DNA of 64,000 bases from Plectrocnemia conspersa (lineage: Eukaryota > Arthropoda > Insecta > Trichoptera > Polycentropodidae): the NCBI GenBank assembly GCA_009617715.1, contig VTFK01000145.1:186001-250000 (forward strand), in the 5' to 3' direction. Numbering within the stretch: position 1 is the first letter of the stretch; every line of letters starts with the position of its first letter. A model generated the notes under the pieces. The model saw only the letters and a program-made list of their open reading frames with translations. It was not told the DNA's origin and did no database searches. This document shows, piece by piece, positions 1 to 21,046 of the stretch. Position numbers and translations under genes: made by a program.

Positions 1-712
1 GAACACTTCTGTATAAATACTATGATACATATGAGTCTCAACAGCTAATCGGACATTATTCATAAAACTCTGACATAAATTAGAGTTATCGCTCAATTTC
101 TTGTTTTTAAGAGCTATGTTTAAACAATTATTGAATAAATTATTAACATTATCTCTTAGTAAATCTAATGTAATATTGTCATGATTAATACGTTTCCTTT
201 TAAAATACCTTGCAATGGTGTCAATGTTTTCTAAAACATCTTTACTGCCACTCTGCGTCCATAGAAATTCAACACATTCCTTCAAAGAAGACATAGATTT
301 ATAAGATATATTATTGCCCTCGATGATCTTGAACGGTCTATTAAACGGAGCTTCGACGCACCACACCACGTACTTCATGTTGTTGTCAGTATAAAACGTT
401 TCTTCGAATAAGATCTTCACTTGAAACGAGGGGTAAAGCGTCGCTCTGTTGTATAGACACAACTTTGTTGGATACTGTGACCGTGTTCTCGTCTAAGGTG
501 TAGTAATGAGTCTTGGGAAGTTCTTCATTAGGCACCAGCACGTGGCAGTAGTAGTCGCTTTCCAGAAATATACTCGTGTGAAGAGATCCAATTCTAGGAA
601 CGCACAAGATCCATCCGTCCAGTACGCAGTGATGAAATATGTCAGGATGTTCGTTTTGTAGCTCCACATAGAATGGATTACGGGATAAATCTTCGTCGTA
701 GACGGGATTCAT
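1..712 (-). CDS. ANKRD27: ANKRD27/VARP, 5' part (partial, frameshifted)
   Basis: VARP is an endosomal Rab21 exchange factor and Rab32/38 effector that binds VAMP7 and retromer. The start is the ATG at 712-710, because the protein from there (MNPVYDEDLSRNPFYVEL) parallels the vertebrate N-terminus with its YDEDL..NPFY block; ATGs further upstream have no counterpart. The frame runs to about position 451. The conserved ILFEETFY segment and everything after it, down to the helical stretch before the VPS9 domain (AVETHMYHSIYTEVF), is then read one frame over, with no stop to the window edge. The first-frame stop is near 386. There is no sign of an intron at the shift, so this is either a one-base sequencing/assembly error or a damaged allele. 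The VPS9 and ankyrin regions lie outside the window. Family identity is firm; the state of the gene is uncertain. Confidence 0.85.
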
Positions 713-1013
713 GTTAGCGAACATATTTAGTTCAATATTTAAGAATCTGACATGGTGTGAATAAAAGACCGGACTATCAAGTCGAACCCTGTGAACTGTC
801 AAACGTATGGATTCCTATCGGATCCTAAGCGCATATAAAGCGAGCATGGTATTTGAATAAATAAATAATATTATGAATATATTATTTTGATATAATCAGT
901 GATGTGTTGCTACGGGCTCTTATTACTTTATTATTAAAAACGTTATTTAACTTTTATTTTTTAATTGGTTCTTAAATATTTTATTAAGTTATATATATAT
1001 ATACTTAAATTAT

Positions 1014-1400
1014 ACAGTGAAACTCCGATTTTATGTTTTTCAGGGACCCTAAAAAAACGATAAATGCAGGAAACGAAGAATTCGAAAAAGATTCAGATAA
1101 TAATTCAAAACTTATTTATTTAATAGACTATTTTTATTATAAAACACTAATTTTAAAAGTTGCCTCTTTGCAGTTTGGCACTTCAATTTTAGCAAAGACC
1201 CTTCACTCTCGTATACTTTTCTAATAACGGATTCATTTTATCTTTCAAATAAAATAATGATTTCACTTTTTCGAAGGCCAATAATGGTTCTGTAAATGTC
1301 GAAATAGGTAAATTATTGCATTTTTCGCCATATTTTTCTTCACTGCTAGCATTAGTTGCATCACACAATGACTCGATAGACCCGCTGTCAGGTCACACTG
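1014..1400 (-). mobile_element. Possible pogo/Tigger-like transposon remnant
   Basis: The plus strand has a CAGTGAAACTCCGATTTTA terminus at 1014, like pogo-class inverted repeats. In the opposite orientation, broken reading between about 1400 and 1200 gives TEPLLAFEKVKSLFYLKDK, which resembles the C-terminal tail of Tigger-type transposases. No matching second terminus was found. The call rests on weak resemblance only; the small plus-strand ORF here is not regarded as a gene. Confidence 0.35.
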
Positions 1401-1623
1401 CGCATATATGCAAAGTCGTGTTCCTATTGAGCTGTAAGACGTCAGTCATCATCAAATGAATATTTTGATTCCTCTTCAGTTGCCGCCAGTCCTTCTTGAT
1501 AAATAACTGCTCTGGGATGTAAGCACACTTCTGGAAGAAATTTAAAACAGCTGTTATTATTGCAGTTGTTATATGTGTAGCTTTTCTGAACGGTTCTATG
1601 ACAACTGCGCAAACGGACAGTTG

Positions 1624-1979
1624 TCATAGAACAGGCATGGCGAACCTTTTTGGGCTCGCGTGCCAAAAATCCTCCAAAAAAAAAAAATATTATTCCTCGA
1701 TTGTGTGGCGTGCCCAAGGAGTAAAAAAATTACCAAGATAGAAAAAATAAATAATTATTTTTTTAAAACGATTGTCGTTTATAATTAATAAAATGAAATA
1801 AATTAATAATTTGATAATTAATAAAATGAAATAAATTAATAATTCACGGGTCATTTAATCAAGATTTTAATTTTTAAGTTTCAAATTAAAAAATATTTTT
1901 GAACTTGGAAATCGTTCGCGTGCAATCGAAATTCTCAAACGTGCCACCTCGGGCACGCGTGCCCTAGCCTGTCATAGAA
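1624..1979. mobile_element. Short hAT-type MITE with 8-bp target duplication
   Basis: A 340-bp element (1632-1971) starts CAGGCATGGCGAACC and ends GTGCCCTAGCCTG, with imperfect inverted ends. It is flanked by identical 8-bp direct repeats TCATAGAA at 1624-1631 and 1972-1979, the hallmark of hAT insertion. The interior is AT-rich with no coding capacity. It lies between the divergent starts of ANKRD27 and WDR81. Just left of it, about 1591-1632, a perfect short palindrome (GTTCTATGACAACTG and its complement) brackets the insertion site. Confidence 0.8.
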
Positions 1980-2114
1980 TAATTCAGAAAAGCAATATAT
2001 ATTATGGTAAATTATTTATCGCTTTCGACCGAAATTAAAAAGTCACAGCATGAAATGTCATGTTGGTTATGTTGGTAGCCGTGGCTGTCACGAAACGGTG
2101 GCGGGCGGCCAGGC

Positions 2115-11906
<9,792 letters not shown>

Positions 11907-13291
11907 TGTGATATACCGAATAATATAATACCAAAGTCTGTAGAATAAATTTATATATAGAGAAAGTAAAGTTCAATTAGGATTGTTAATCCGTGCAATG
12001 AATATTGTATTATAGTTTCGTTTATTACAAATGAAAAATGTTTATAGTAGTAATTCACCGAAGAATAAAATTGTTCCTATATTTATATACATATTTCATG
12101 AATTTCTTTGAATGTTATTTTAGCCAAAGCTGTTTTATGATTAAGGTTTTACTTTTTATGTAAATTGTGATCGATAACCATGTAAGTTGTTAATAAATAT
12201 TGTTAAATACACATGTTACGATGATATAAATTCTGTCCATTTTATATTGTGATTTTATTGTACAAAAAATATTTATTCTTCTAAAGTAGCCAAACTCAAT
12301 GGGAAACATTTATCGATACAATTATGAATTATTCAATGATTTGCTTCTATATTCCATTACCTGTATTTATTTATAAAATGCTCTTAAAAAAGTTTTATTT
12401 GTTATTTGATATTATTGCAAATAATGGTGATATTATTTATTAAAACAATATTTGTATAAACAAGTGGAGATATACGCTTACTTATTATGTTATAAGACTT
12501 GTTATTTTTTTAAAAGATAAAACTAAATTCTCATAAAAAATAATATATTTATTTTGAAAGTATGCTTCTTGACTTATTCCTTTCCTAAATAAAATTAAAT
12601 ATAAATGTACAGGGTAAAATAGTAGTTTATAAAAAAATCTAAAATTTAGAGAAAAAAATGCTGTAAGTAAAATAGTAGTTTAAAAGAAAAAGTTATTAAA
12701 TTAATTGCTGCAAGTTGAGAAATTTGCTATATTAAAATGGTAATTTATAAGATAAAAATTTCACGGTCAAAAATTCGGTTTTTGATTTTACTTATTTTAA
12801 AAATATTGTTGAACATTATATGTTTTCTTTTTTATAAATAAATTATGTCTATCTAAAAATCATTTTATTTGTTTTTTTTTATCAAGTTTAAATCGTCCAG
12901 TTTTTACAACAAAGTTTTCAAAGATAATAATAATAACTGATCAATATCACGGAACTGACCGAATATAATTTCCTAAAAAGAGTCCTAGAAATGAGTGAAA
13001 AGAGTCCCCTTGTCTTACAAACATATTTTTTAGAATATAACTCGATGGCGAATTCACAAAATATTTGATAACTTCTAACTTTAGAGAATGCAGTTATAAA
13101 ATTGTCAAAAACGACCTTTTCCCGATAAAATGATTTTTTTTTATGTTGCGTATTTGACAAAAGTTGACTAGGTTTGTTTTAATTCGTGTAAAACCTGAAT
13201 TTATATGTTGCGATTGTAAGTCTACACCTCCAAAGAGACCCCAACTGCTCTTTTTTGAAACTTAGACAAATAATATAGCAAACTGCAAACC

Positions 13292-13375
13292 ATAACAGTG
13301 TTTCTCAAACTGGATCCGTGTCCCCCTAGGGGACGCGAAGCAGTTTCAGGGGGACTGTGAATGGATCACTTAGCT
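13292..13375. mobile_element. hAT-type transposon terminus fragment
   Basis: CAGTGTTTCTCAAACTGGAT followed by an inverted CCCCCTAGGGG-type stem is a common insect hAT end. The same terminus in reverse complement (TAGTTTGAGAAACACTG) occurs at about 24816-24832. The partner end was not located, so its length is unknown. Confidence 0.5.
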
Positions 13376-13520
13376 GAAATTGGCTTGTATTTATCTGGTC
13401 AGTATTTAAAGCAACTTTTTTGGCAGTAATTATATTAAATGGTTAGTATTATGTTGACAGATGGTCAGTATAATAATACAAGTTTGACATTTGATCTGTG
13501 AATTCCATTAACTCTGCGCT

Positions 13521-13680
13521 TAGGGACGTCATTTCAGCTTTTTCCAGAGAGGTAGGGGACAAAAGTTGGCCAGTCAGTGTTTGTTTTCTTAATATTTCCA
13601 TTTCAATAAGATTCATAGTATTTCATTAAATGACATCCATTTTTGTGGTCAAATTTAAGGGATCACTGTTACCGAGCGTT
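13521..13680. repeat. Dispersed repeat, copy A (GGGACGTCATTTCAG family)
   Basis: This segment shares its 5' core GGGACGTCATTTCAGC with 14453-14468. Its following 75 bp, around 13588-13662 (TTCATAGTATTTCATTAAATGACAT region, then TGGTCAAATTTAAGG), is similar to 47931-48010. The relationship implies an interspersed, probably non-autonomous repeat family. Confidence 0.6.
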
Positions 13681-14450
13681 CTCACTGCAACGGCGCTGAC
13701 TCTATTTTATTGCTTTTGGTGTGGATTTTTGACTTCTGAGAAGTGATAATTCTTTTTGCGCCCTCCTTTTGACCAAAAATATTTTTGAATACACTTTAAC
13801 TAACACTCTTATACCATAAATCTGTTTGGTAAGGATAGCTATCATATTTTTAAAACAGTGTAATATCGAAGTGCAGACAAATTATAGAGCAATATGCGAG
13901 ATGTGCGTTCTGTCTGTACATTTTCTTCTCCTTATTTTCACTTGTATTTTGGACTTAACCTAATGAAAGTTCTAAAACTATAATTAGTTTGAGAACTTTT
14001 GTTAGGTTAGGTTTGGGTTTAAATAGCAAATGGACGTGTTGCAATTGTCATATTAAGGTTTATAGAAATTTTAGAGCAACATTTTAGCGCCTATCAGTTA
14101 AATTATATTTTCTCTAGTAGAAATAGTGAACTGGTGAAAATGTATTTGGACTTGATTACTGAAAATATAGCTTCACTGAAAAATACACATTCACTGCAAT
14201 ATTTATACATCACATGTAATTAAATAATGACAATTATGTAAGTATAAATATAGAAAAGTTGAATTCATATCATTTACTAGCATCTGCCAGATAAATTAAA
14301 TTTTCACTCGTGAAAATATTTTTTTCCGATGAAAATGTATTCTAATATAATTTTACTGAAATGATTTATTTAAAAAAATATTTTCATGATAAATTTGAGA
14401 CTCTTTCTCTTAGAAATTCTTTGAGGGATAACCCGAGAATTTCTGGTTTA

Positions 14451-14530
14451 GAGGGACGTCATTTCAGCATTTTTTAGAATCAGTGGACGTTTTTTTAATA
14501 TTTACATTTTCGTATTTCTATTCCAATTGA
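14451..14530. repeat. Dispersed repeat, copy B (truncated)
   Basis: It carries the GGGACGTCATTTCAGC core at 14453-14468 followed by the weakly matching TTTTAATATTTACATTT stretch. The copy abuts the presumed INPP5E 5' leader. Confidence 0.5.
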
Positions 14531-14623
14531 TATTTTTGATTGTGGCAGCATTGCGTCAGTTGTCAAGGTAGCAGTGTTGTGGGTTGGAGGTTATGTCGTC
14601 GCCGGGGGGAGTTGCACACTGAA

Positions 14624-17600
14624 ATGGAGACAGGCGACGGCGGCTCGAGGGTGTCTCTGCGACGGAGACTACTCGCCCGCAAGTCCCCTCGGGTCGCTTG
14701 CTCGCTGGACGCTTCGGACGCTCGCGGGGGCCGCGTCCCCCCCGATCATCTATTTTCGGCCCCGAGCTCCTCCGTCTGTCTCTCAGACTCCGAAGCCAGT
14801 CCCGGCCCCGGCCCTTCCGTGCGCACTCCCGCCGGCGGCAAACCCTCGCTCCGCAAAGCGTCCAATAACATTAACAAAACTTCCATCAGACCCACCAGCA
14901 TGATCGAAGGCAATAGCGCAATGGACGCGGAAAGAAGTCGAAGATCACCTTTGAACAAATACGTCACCGCTTTGAAAGGGCAGCACTCGATGGCGAAAAT
15001 GCGGAGTGACCTCGACTGTGAACAGTCGCACAGCGATAACGAAGTCGATATCAAATACATGAACGGCAACGGAAAGCTTAAATCGAACGGTCGGATGATG
15101 TCTTCCAGCATGTCGGCGATGCGACGATCGGTTGATAAATCTTCGCTCGAGAGCGTCGAAAACATTTCACTTCAGAATAGCGATAGGTAATTACAAACCT
15201 GTTTTTGTGTTACTGTAACGTTAATTTAATTAATCAATAGTGTATTTGAAAATGTTATTTAGTTGAGACGGAGAATCTGAGGTCTTTGTATAAACTTTCT
15301 CTCTAGGCCAGGGATAGGTTAACTTTTTTACCCATTACCCAAAAATATATTTATTTACACCGATGTTACCCCGTTGATTTTAAAGGTTGAAAATCATATT
15401 ATTATTTAAATTCGAAGGTTTATTAAATCTATTTATACAGAGAATACAATTATAAATGCAATAAAATTAATTAATATCTTCATTATGAAACAGAAAATTC
15501 GAGAAAAAATTTTACTTCAGGTATTGAAGAAATTATGTTTATGTCGATTTCTTTGTTTTGTTTTTATGTTCATCAGAGTGGAAAATCCTTGTTCGCAAGG
15601 ATTAATCTCAATTTTTGGATTGTTCTCTCGCCATAGCCGAAAATCCACTAACATGCTATGCAGTCTTTCCACTTGAAATTAATGTTATTAAAGAATTCAT
15701 TAACTTTATTTTAGACATCAATTTCAGGAGATCGCAACTCTTCAATTACATGTAAATCTTTGTAGTGAACAAATACCATCAGCCGGGAATTTCGACTGGC
15801 GACTAATCTCATCGATTTGAATATCAAAATATTTATGATGATAGAAATTCAATCAAAAAAAATTATTGTCTGTGTAGTAATGTGGTTATTTAATTTAGCA
15901 ACCAGAACTCTTGATACCCAATTTCAAATTAAACTATTCTATATTGCTTATTGTAATTATGATTCTAAAACATTTATGAATAGATCTAAAACCTAATTGG
16001 GAATCATCATTAAAAGGATATCTTGAAATTGATATAGAGTGCCTCCAAATATTGTCATTTTTCCACTAAAGGAAGTTTCGAAAAGTCACAAACCCAGATG
16101 TAACTCCCTTTGTTTTGATCAAATTCAGCTCATTTTGTAACTGTGAATCAGTTTCATTAAATTTGCCACACAAATCTGATATTCAGTTTTCAATGCAAAG
16201 CTATCTAAATAAGTAACTGTTATGGTACGCATTGTAATTAATGGTTCAAACAATTATTAGGGTTTTATACTGTCCTGATCTATGTGTCCAGGGTTGTTTT
16301 GATTCAATACAAAATTATTTACGTATGAGCAACACAAAATATTTAAAAAGCTTTTCAAAATTTAATAACAAAATATTACCCAAAATGTTAATTTAATATT
16401 TTTATAAATTAACAAAAATATATTGTGGTTCTGTACAAATTTAAATTCTTGTTTTTTGAAAAAAAAAAAATTATTGACCAATGAATTTTATTTCAGTAAC
16501 ATTGCAAAAGAATACAAATCTAATACTCCACGATCCGGAAGCACTGATAGTCTCGCTAGAAATACTCTCTTGGCTGCCAAAGTACTAAGACTGATACCTA
16601 CACAGAAAGCTCGTGAAAGGTATTTTTTAAATATTTTCAGATGGTGTTGCAAGAATATGATTATTTACATCTTAGTAAAGATAAATCTTTTTAAAATAAT
16701 CAAATACTTCATGGTTGGCGGAATTTAGTAAATTATGACAAATTGTAACCATTAATATCTCTTTACTGTAGATATCGAAGGCTCGAGATAAAATTGCTTT
16801 ATTTTATGGCAGAAAAAAGGATACTTAAATCTGTTAGTGAATCGTAGATATGTTGAAAAATATCTCGAAATTAGCGTTGATATAAGTTAATATATTCTTG
16901 CAGCAGCTTTCATTTAATATATATTAAATATATTTCACTTATTTAAATATTGATATTTCCTATAGAAATTTTCTTCACGGACGCCTTGCTTCAAACTCTC
17001 TCCTTGGTGCAGCCGAATTAGAAAGGGTTTTTCCTAACAGAGAAGTTGAAATTTTTGTCGGAACTTGGAATATGAACGGGCAAACTCCACCTAGGTAAGT
17101 GAAACAGTAAATATATACTTTTGTGTCGATTATCATTTTAACGGTTAACAATATTTTTAATTTACAGTGAATTAAATGATTTCTTATTTCCAAACGGCAT
17201 CAAAAATGTACCTGATATTTTAGCCATCGGAATACAAGAAGCAATGCCTGAAAAGACAGAGTGGGAAATTTGCATTCAAGAAGCTTTAGGACCATCTCAT
17301 ATTTTATTTCATTCGACTTCATTAGGTAAGTCAAATGTAATGAATATATTTTGTGTAAATTCATTTTTAATTAATTAATGTGTATATTACAGGAACTCTA
17401 CATCTTTGTATATTTCTTCGGCGAGATCTCATATGGTTTTGTTCTTTACCTGAAGATTCTAATATATCGGTCAGACCTGGTACTGCTTTTAGAACGAAGG
17501 GCGCAGTGGCGATTGCTTTTGCTATGTTCGGCACGTCTTTTCTTTTTGTCACTGCTCATTTGACGGCGCATCAAGAAAAGGTTAAAGAGAGAGTGTCTGA

Positions 17601-18482
17601 TATAAAGAAGATTATTAGAGCTTTAGACTTGCCTAAAACGCTACCTTTGAAGCATAAAAAAAATAAAGGTAATTACTAGATTCTAGCAATGTTAATCTTA
17701 TAGTATAGTTGTAATTATTATTATTATTTTTAATTACAGATGTTACTTGTAATTTTGATGTTGTTATGTGGTGCGGAGATTTAAACTTTCGATTGACGGA
17801 AGAACGCGAGGTGATCATGCGCGGGCTCGCCGATTCCCTCAACGATCGATCGTCTAACGACAGTAAAATATCAAAGATTTCTTCCACGATCCTGCAAGCT
17901 GATCAGCTATCTGCTGTGATGTCGGCGGAGACGACTTTAAAAGGATTTCAAGAAGCTCCCATCTGTTTTCCGCCGACTTATAAAGTAATTCAGCTTATAT
18001 ATCGGTATTTATACCAAATTATTGTTAATGACATTTTATTTTAGTATGATCCTGGTACTCAAACTTTCGATACTTCAAGCAAACAACGAGTTCCCGCTTA
18101 CACGGATCGTATTTTGTATAAAACTAGAAATGTAAATTCGGCTTCAGGAGCAATGTCAAGTTTGAGAAGAAGTAGTAGCTTAGCGTCATCCGAACCGGTT
18201 TCTACAGTACGTTGTCTGGCATACGATTCAGTACCGACGATATGTTCCAGTGATCATAAGCCGGTTTGGGCTTTATTCACCGCTTCGTTGAGACCCGGGA
18301 CTGATATGTTAGTATTTTTTATTTATGTTACAATGAAACAATTTTTAATGCTTTGTATATTATATAGAATTCCTCTAGCAGCTGGATTGTTCAACAGAGA
18401 AGTTTATTTGGAAGGTATTAAACGAAGAGCTGCGTTGTTGGATCATCCGCCGGGTACGTCGGCTGTGTGCAGTATTCAGTAA
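14624..18482 (+). CDS. INPP5E: INPP5E, inositol polyphosphate 5-phosphatase with CaaX tail
   Basis: INPP5E removes the 5-phosphate from PI(3,4,5)P3 and PI(4,5)P2, mainly at the ciliary membrane and Golgi. Exons: 14624-15186, 16497-16619, 16966-17094, 17168-17325, 17393-17668, 17740-17984, 18045-18307, 18368-18482. They total 1,872 nt (623 aa; human 644). The N-terminal ~250 residues are basic, Ser-rich and poorly conserved. The phosphatase domain begins at about residue 255 ([13 protein letters not shown]), with IQEAMPEK carrying the catalytic Glu, [17 protein letters not shown] (~427-435), [10 protein letters not shown] (~515-524) and [10 protein letters not shown] (~567-576). The protein ends CSIQ, a farnesylation-type CaaX box as in orthologues. 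Start: the first ATG in frame at 14624; sequence upstream is open but lacks an ATG. Intron 1 (1.3 kb) contains a hAT remnant. Confidence 0.95.
15308..16290 (-). pseudogene. hAT-family transposase remnant in INPP5E intron 1
   Basis: On the minus strand about 15655-15560 translates to [18 protein letters not shown], the signature near the C-terminus of FAM200/ZBED-type hAT transposases, with PKIEINP just before it. A hAT-like terminus CAGGGATAGGTTAACTTTTTTACCC lies at about 15310. Reading frames around the signature are broken. The outer limit near 16290 is a guess. Confidence 0.6.
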
Positions 18483-21046
18483 ATTTATTTTTTGATAAAT
18501 ATTTCAACCATATAATTGCCCTCTATTATATAGAAGTGCATTTCTTATACAAAAATCTTTAATTAATTGAGATAAAAAAAGTACAATAAGACATTTTAAA
18601 GAAGAAGCTTTAGCATAAACTTTTTTAAAAAATAGATTTTTCTATCAAATCAATTATTTATTATAAAACTAAGTTTGTCTACATGTCAAATTTAATTTAA
18701 ATCCTTTTGAGTATAACAAAAATCTAGTTTTCTATACAAGTTCAATCACTGATAAAAATGTAATTTACATTAATTTATTATTCCTTGCTAAGTATTAGTG
18801 CATAAATAATATGAAAAAATGCCCAGCGGTTTTTACTAAGGCGAGTCAAATTAAAACCTTATTATTTACTGAAAAAAAAAACAAAAGGACAAAAACATTT
18901 TCCATATAGTCTTCTTGGTGTTGAATAAAGTTTTACAGCACTTTTTTGACTGAGTGCACAGTCACTCGTGTATTACCTGCTGCAGCTGTATGTTTGACCT
19001 GTGCTCATTCAATATTGCAAAAAAGTTCAAAAACAGTATTCCTTCTCCAAGAATATTCTTTGTTCAAAAAGTGTCAGCATAGTTTGCATGATTTGGTCAA
19101 GAAGCCTGCTACAGAACTCACGCTATTTCAAAATTTTCAGCCCATTCGTACAATTGCTAGAGTGACAGACATGCATCACCATAATGAACTTTCATTCATT
19201 GATTAATTTCAATGGGTTCTTCCCCTTCATTACTTAAAAAACAAATGACGGCGCTTCTCCGCTGCCTGCTTCTGTCAGCCACTCTTCAAACTAAGAAATA
19301 GAATGGTATTTTGAATTTTATTTGAACTACCCGAACATAATTGTAATTGAATTGTTTTTATTGTATTATCGGAATCCACTGAGGTGTAAGACAAGGATGT
19401 GTCTTGTCACTGATGCGTTTTAATTTCTACTTTTTGGTTGAGGTTTTTTCAATGAAGCACTAGGCTCGATCATCGAGAAATTATAAATAACATTCGATGC
19501 TCAGATGACGCAGCCGAAGATATTTAATTTGTACTCATGGCGCGTGTTGTTATAGATTAAACAGAGGATTTCGTGGACCAAACATGTAAGAAAAAAATAA
19601 TATTTAAAAAAATTGTATTTTGGTTCCACAATCCTTCAGCTGGCAATGAAAGAAAACAGTTTGAAAGCAAGTGCTGAATCGAAATAAAAACCAATTCTGG
19701 TTTAGAAACATCGTAATAAGCACAAGGCTTGCTCATTGTAGAATATAATATAGAAAACTTTTCAAAGAATTCTGTGGATAATTGCCAATGCTTGAATATG
19801 GTAATGGCACTCAAAGAAAATTATTGAGTTTATCTAGTCATTTTAAACATTTATTTATATAATAAATATACAGCTACATAATAAGTTAAAAGCTATGATA
19901 TTTAATATAAAAAATATATTTGATCAATTATTTAAAAAAAACATACAAAAATGTGTAACAGTATAGTATTACTAGCAGTATTTTTAGCCATATGTCGATT
20001 AAAAATTGATGTGAATTTTCTGAACCGCACGGTTCGTCTGTCCATGTCTGGTGCAATATTCACAAACTGTCCATATATTGATCTATAATTTTCTTAGTGC
20101 CTTGTAGACTATTTCCTTTAAGCTTTCGCTTTATAAAAGTGACTTTTAAATCTTGTATGTACATATGTACATGTTGTTATATTATGAAAGGCGCATTTGT
20201 TAATCTATGGTTTAGTGGTGGTATAAATCTGTGATAGTTATAATTTGAGATGTGCTTCATGGTTGTAACCACATATCAATCTAAGAAAAAAGCTGCTATT
20301 ATATATATATATATATAAAATATGTCTTATTTGTATTGAGAGCACAAAGTGTTTTGTTTGATTCTAGTCACATTTTTTTAAATTATTAAGTTATGTTTCG
20401 TAAGAATGATTATATTATTGTGAATATTCCATTGAGTCATTGTGTAAAATTTTCTATTCGTAAGTGGGCTATTTCAAATTTTATCCCATCTTATATAATG
20501 GCCCACCTAATTTGTTAAAACCAATGTTGCTTATGTAGCATTTATAAATTAGTATTATGTCTTTTTAGATCTGTTTGTAATTATTTATTTACACTCAAAA
20601 TTGTAATGAGTGTTATATTATAGGTACAAATTTAAGGTATCTATTTTTAACGTAGATTAATTATATACACATTTGCACTTCATGTTTGTGTAATATATAT
20701 AAATTCTATGATCTCATATTTTTTGATAAAACCTGTATTACTAGTCATTGTAGGGATTGTGAAAATTTGGAAGCATGTGATGGATTATAGTATTATAAAA
20801 TGTTTGTTATATTATTTATTAACTTATTGTAACATTAATAACTCTTCTACATAAGATGTGAAATTTTAATACGTTTTACATTGACAATACTTGACTATGA
20901 TTAAATCGTCTTTATAATATAGTTCATAATTGTATGTATTAATAACAAAGATTCAAAACAATCAATACTTGTTTCGTATATGTTTAAAAAATATGTCAAT
21001 GTTATAAAAATCGTACTTGTATGTGCCCTGAATTATATTTTTAAAA
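18483..21046. other. Region between converging INPP5E and the DUF7064-like gene
   Basis: The two genes converge here, so both 3' UTRs fall in this 2.6 kb of AT-rich DNA. It includes a LINE reverse transcriptase scrap (19376-19570) and a (TA)n tract near 20302. No other gene was seen; the 86-codon frame at 18946-19206 has no recognised similarity. Confidence 0.6.
19376..19570 (+). pseudogene. Degenerate LINE reverse transcriptase fragment
   Basis: A broken plus-strand reading contains GVRQGCVLSLMRFNFY and, about 70 bp later, INNIRCSDDAAEDI. These correspond to the RVRQGC.LSP.LFN and INNIRYADD blocks of non-LTR reverse transcriptases. The catalytic YADD is degraded to CSDD and stops interrupt the frame. 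Confidence 0.65.

Larger units (their letters stand above)
713..2114. other. Intergenic region between divergent ANKRD27 and WDR81
   Basis: About 1.4 kb separates the two start codons. It holds the pogo-like remnant and the hAT MITE described separately. The rest is AT-rich, with a GC-richer patch around 2060-2114 next to the WDR81 start. No TATA box or other convincing core promoter element was recognised. Confidence 0.6.
11907..14623. other. Intergenic region WDR81 to INPP5E
   Basis: The first few hundred bases are probably the WDR81 3' UTR (AATAAA motif near 12065). The rest is AT-rich with no host ORF. It contains a hAT-type terminus, CAGTGTTTCTCAAACTGGAT at about 13292, and two copies of a repeat sharing GGGACGTCATTTCAGC (13523 and 14453). 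A GC-rich stretch starting near 14540 leads into INPP5E exon 1. Confidence 0.6.

Noticed and set aside
1033..1224. 63-codon plus-strand ORF
   Set aside because: Lies within a probable pogo-like remnant in AT-rich DNA and has no similarity or splice context.
14574..15165. Alternative-frame ORFs overlapping INPP5E exon 1
   Set aside because: Shadows of the GC-rich first exon; only the 14624 frame splices into the conserved phosphatase exons.
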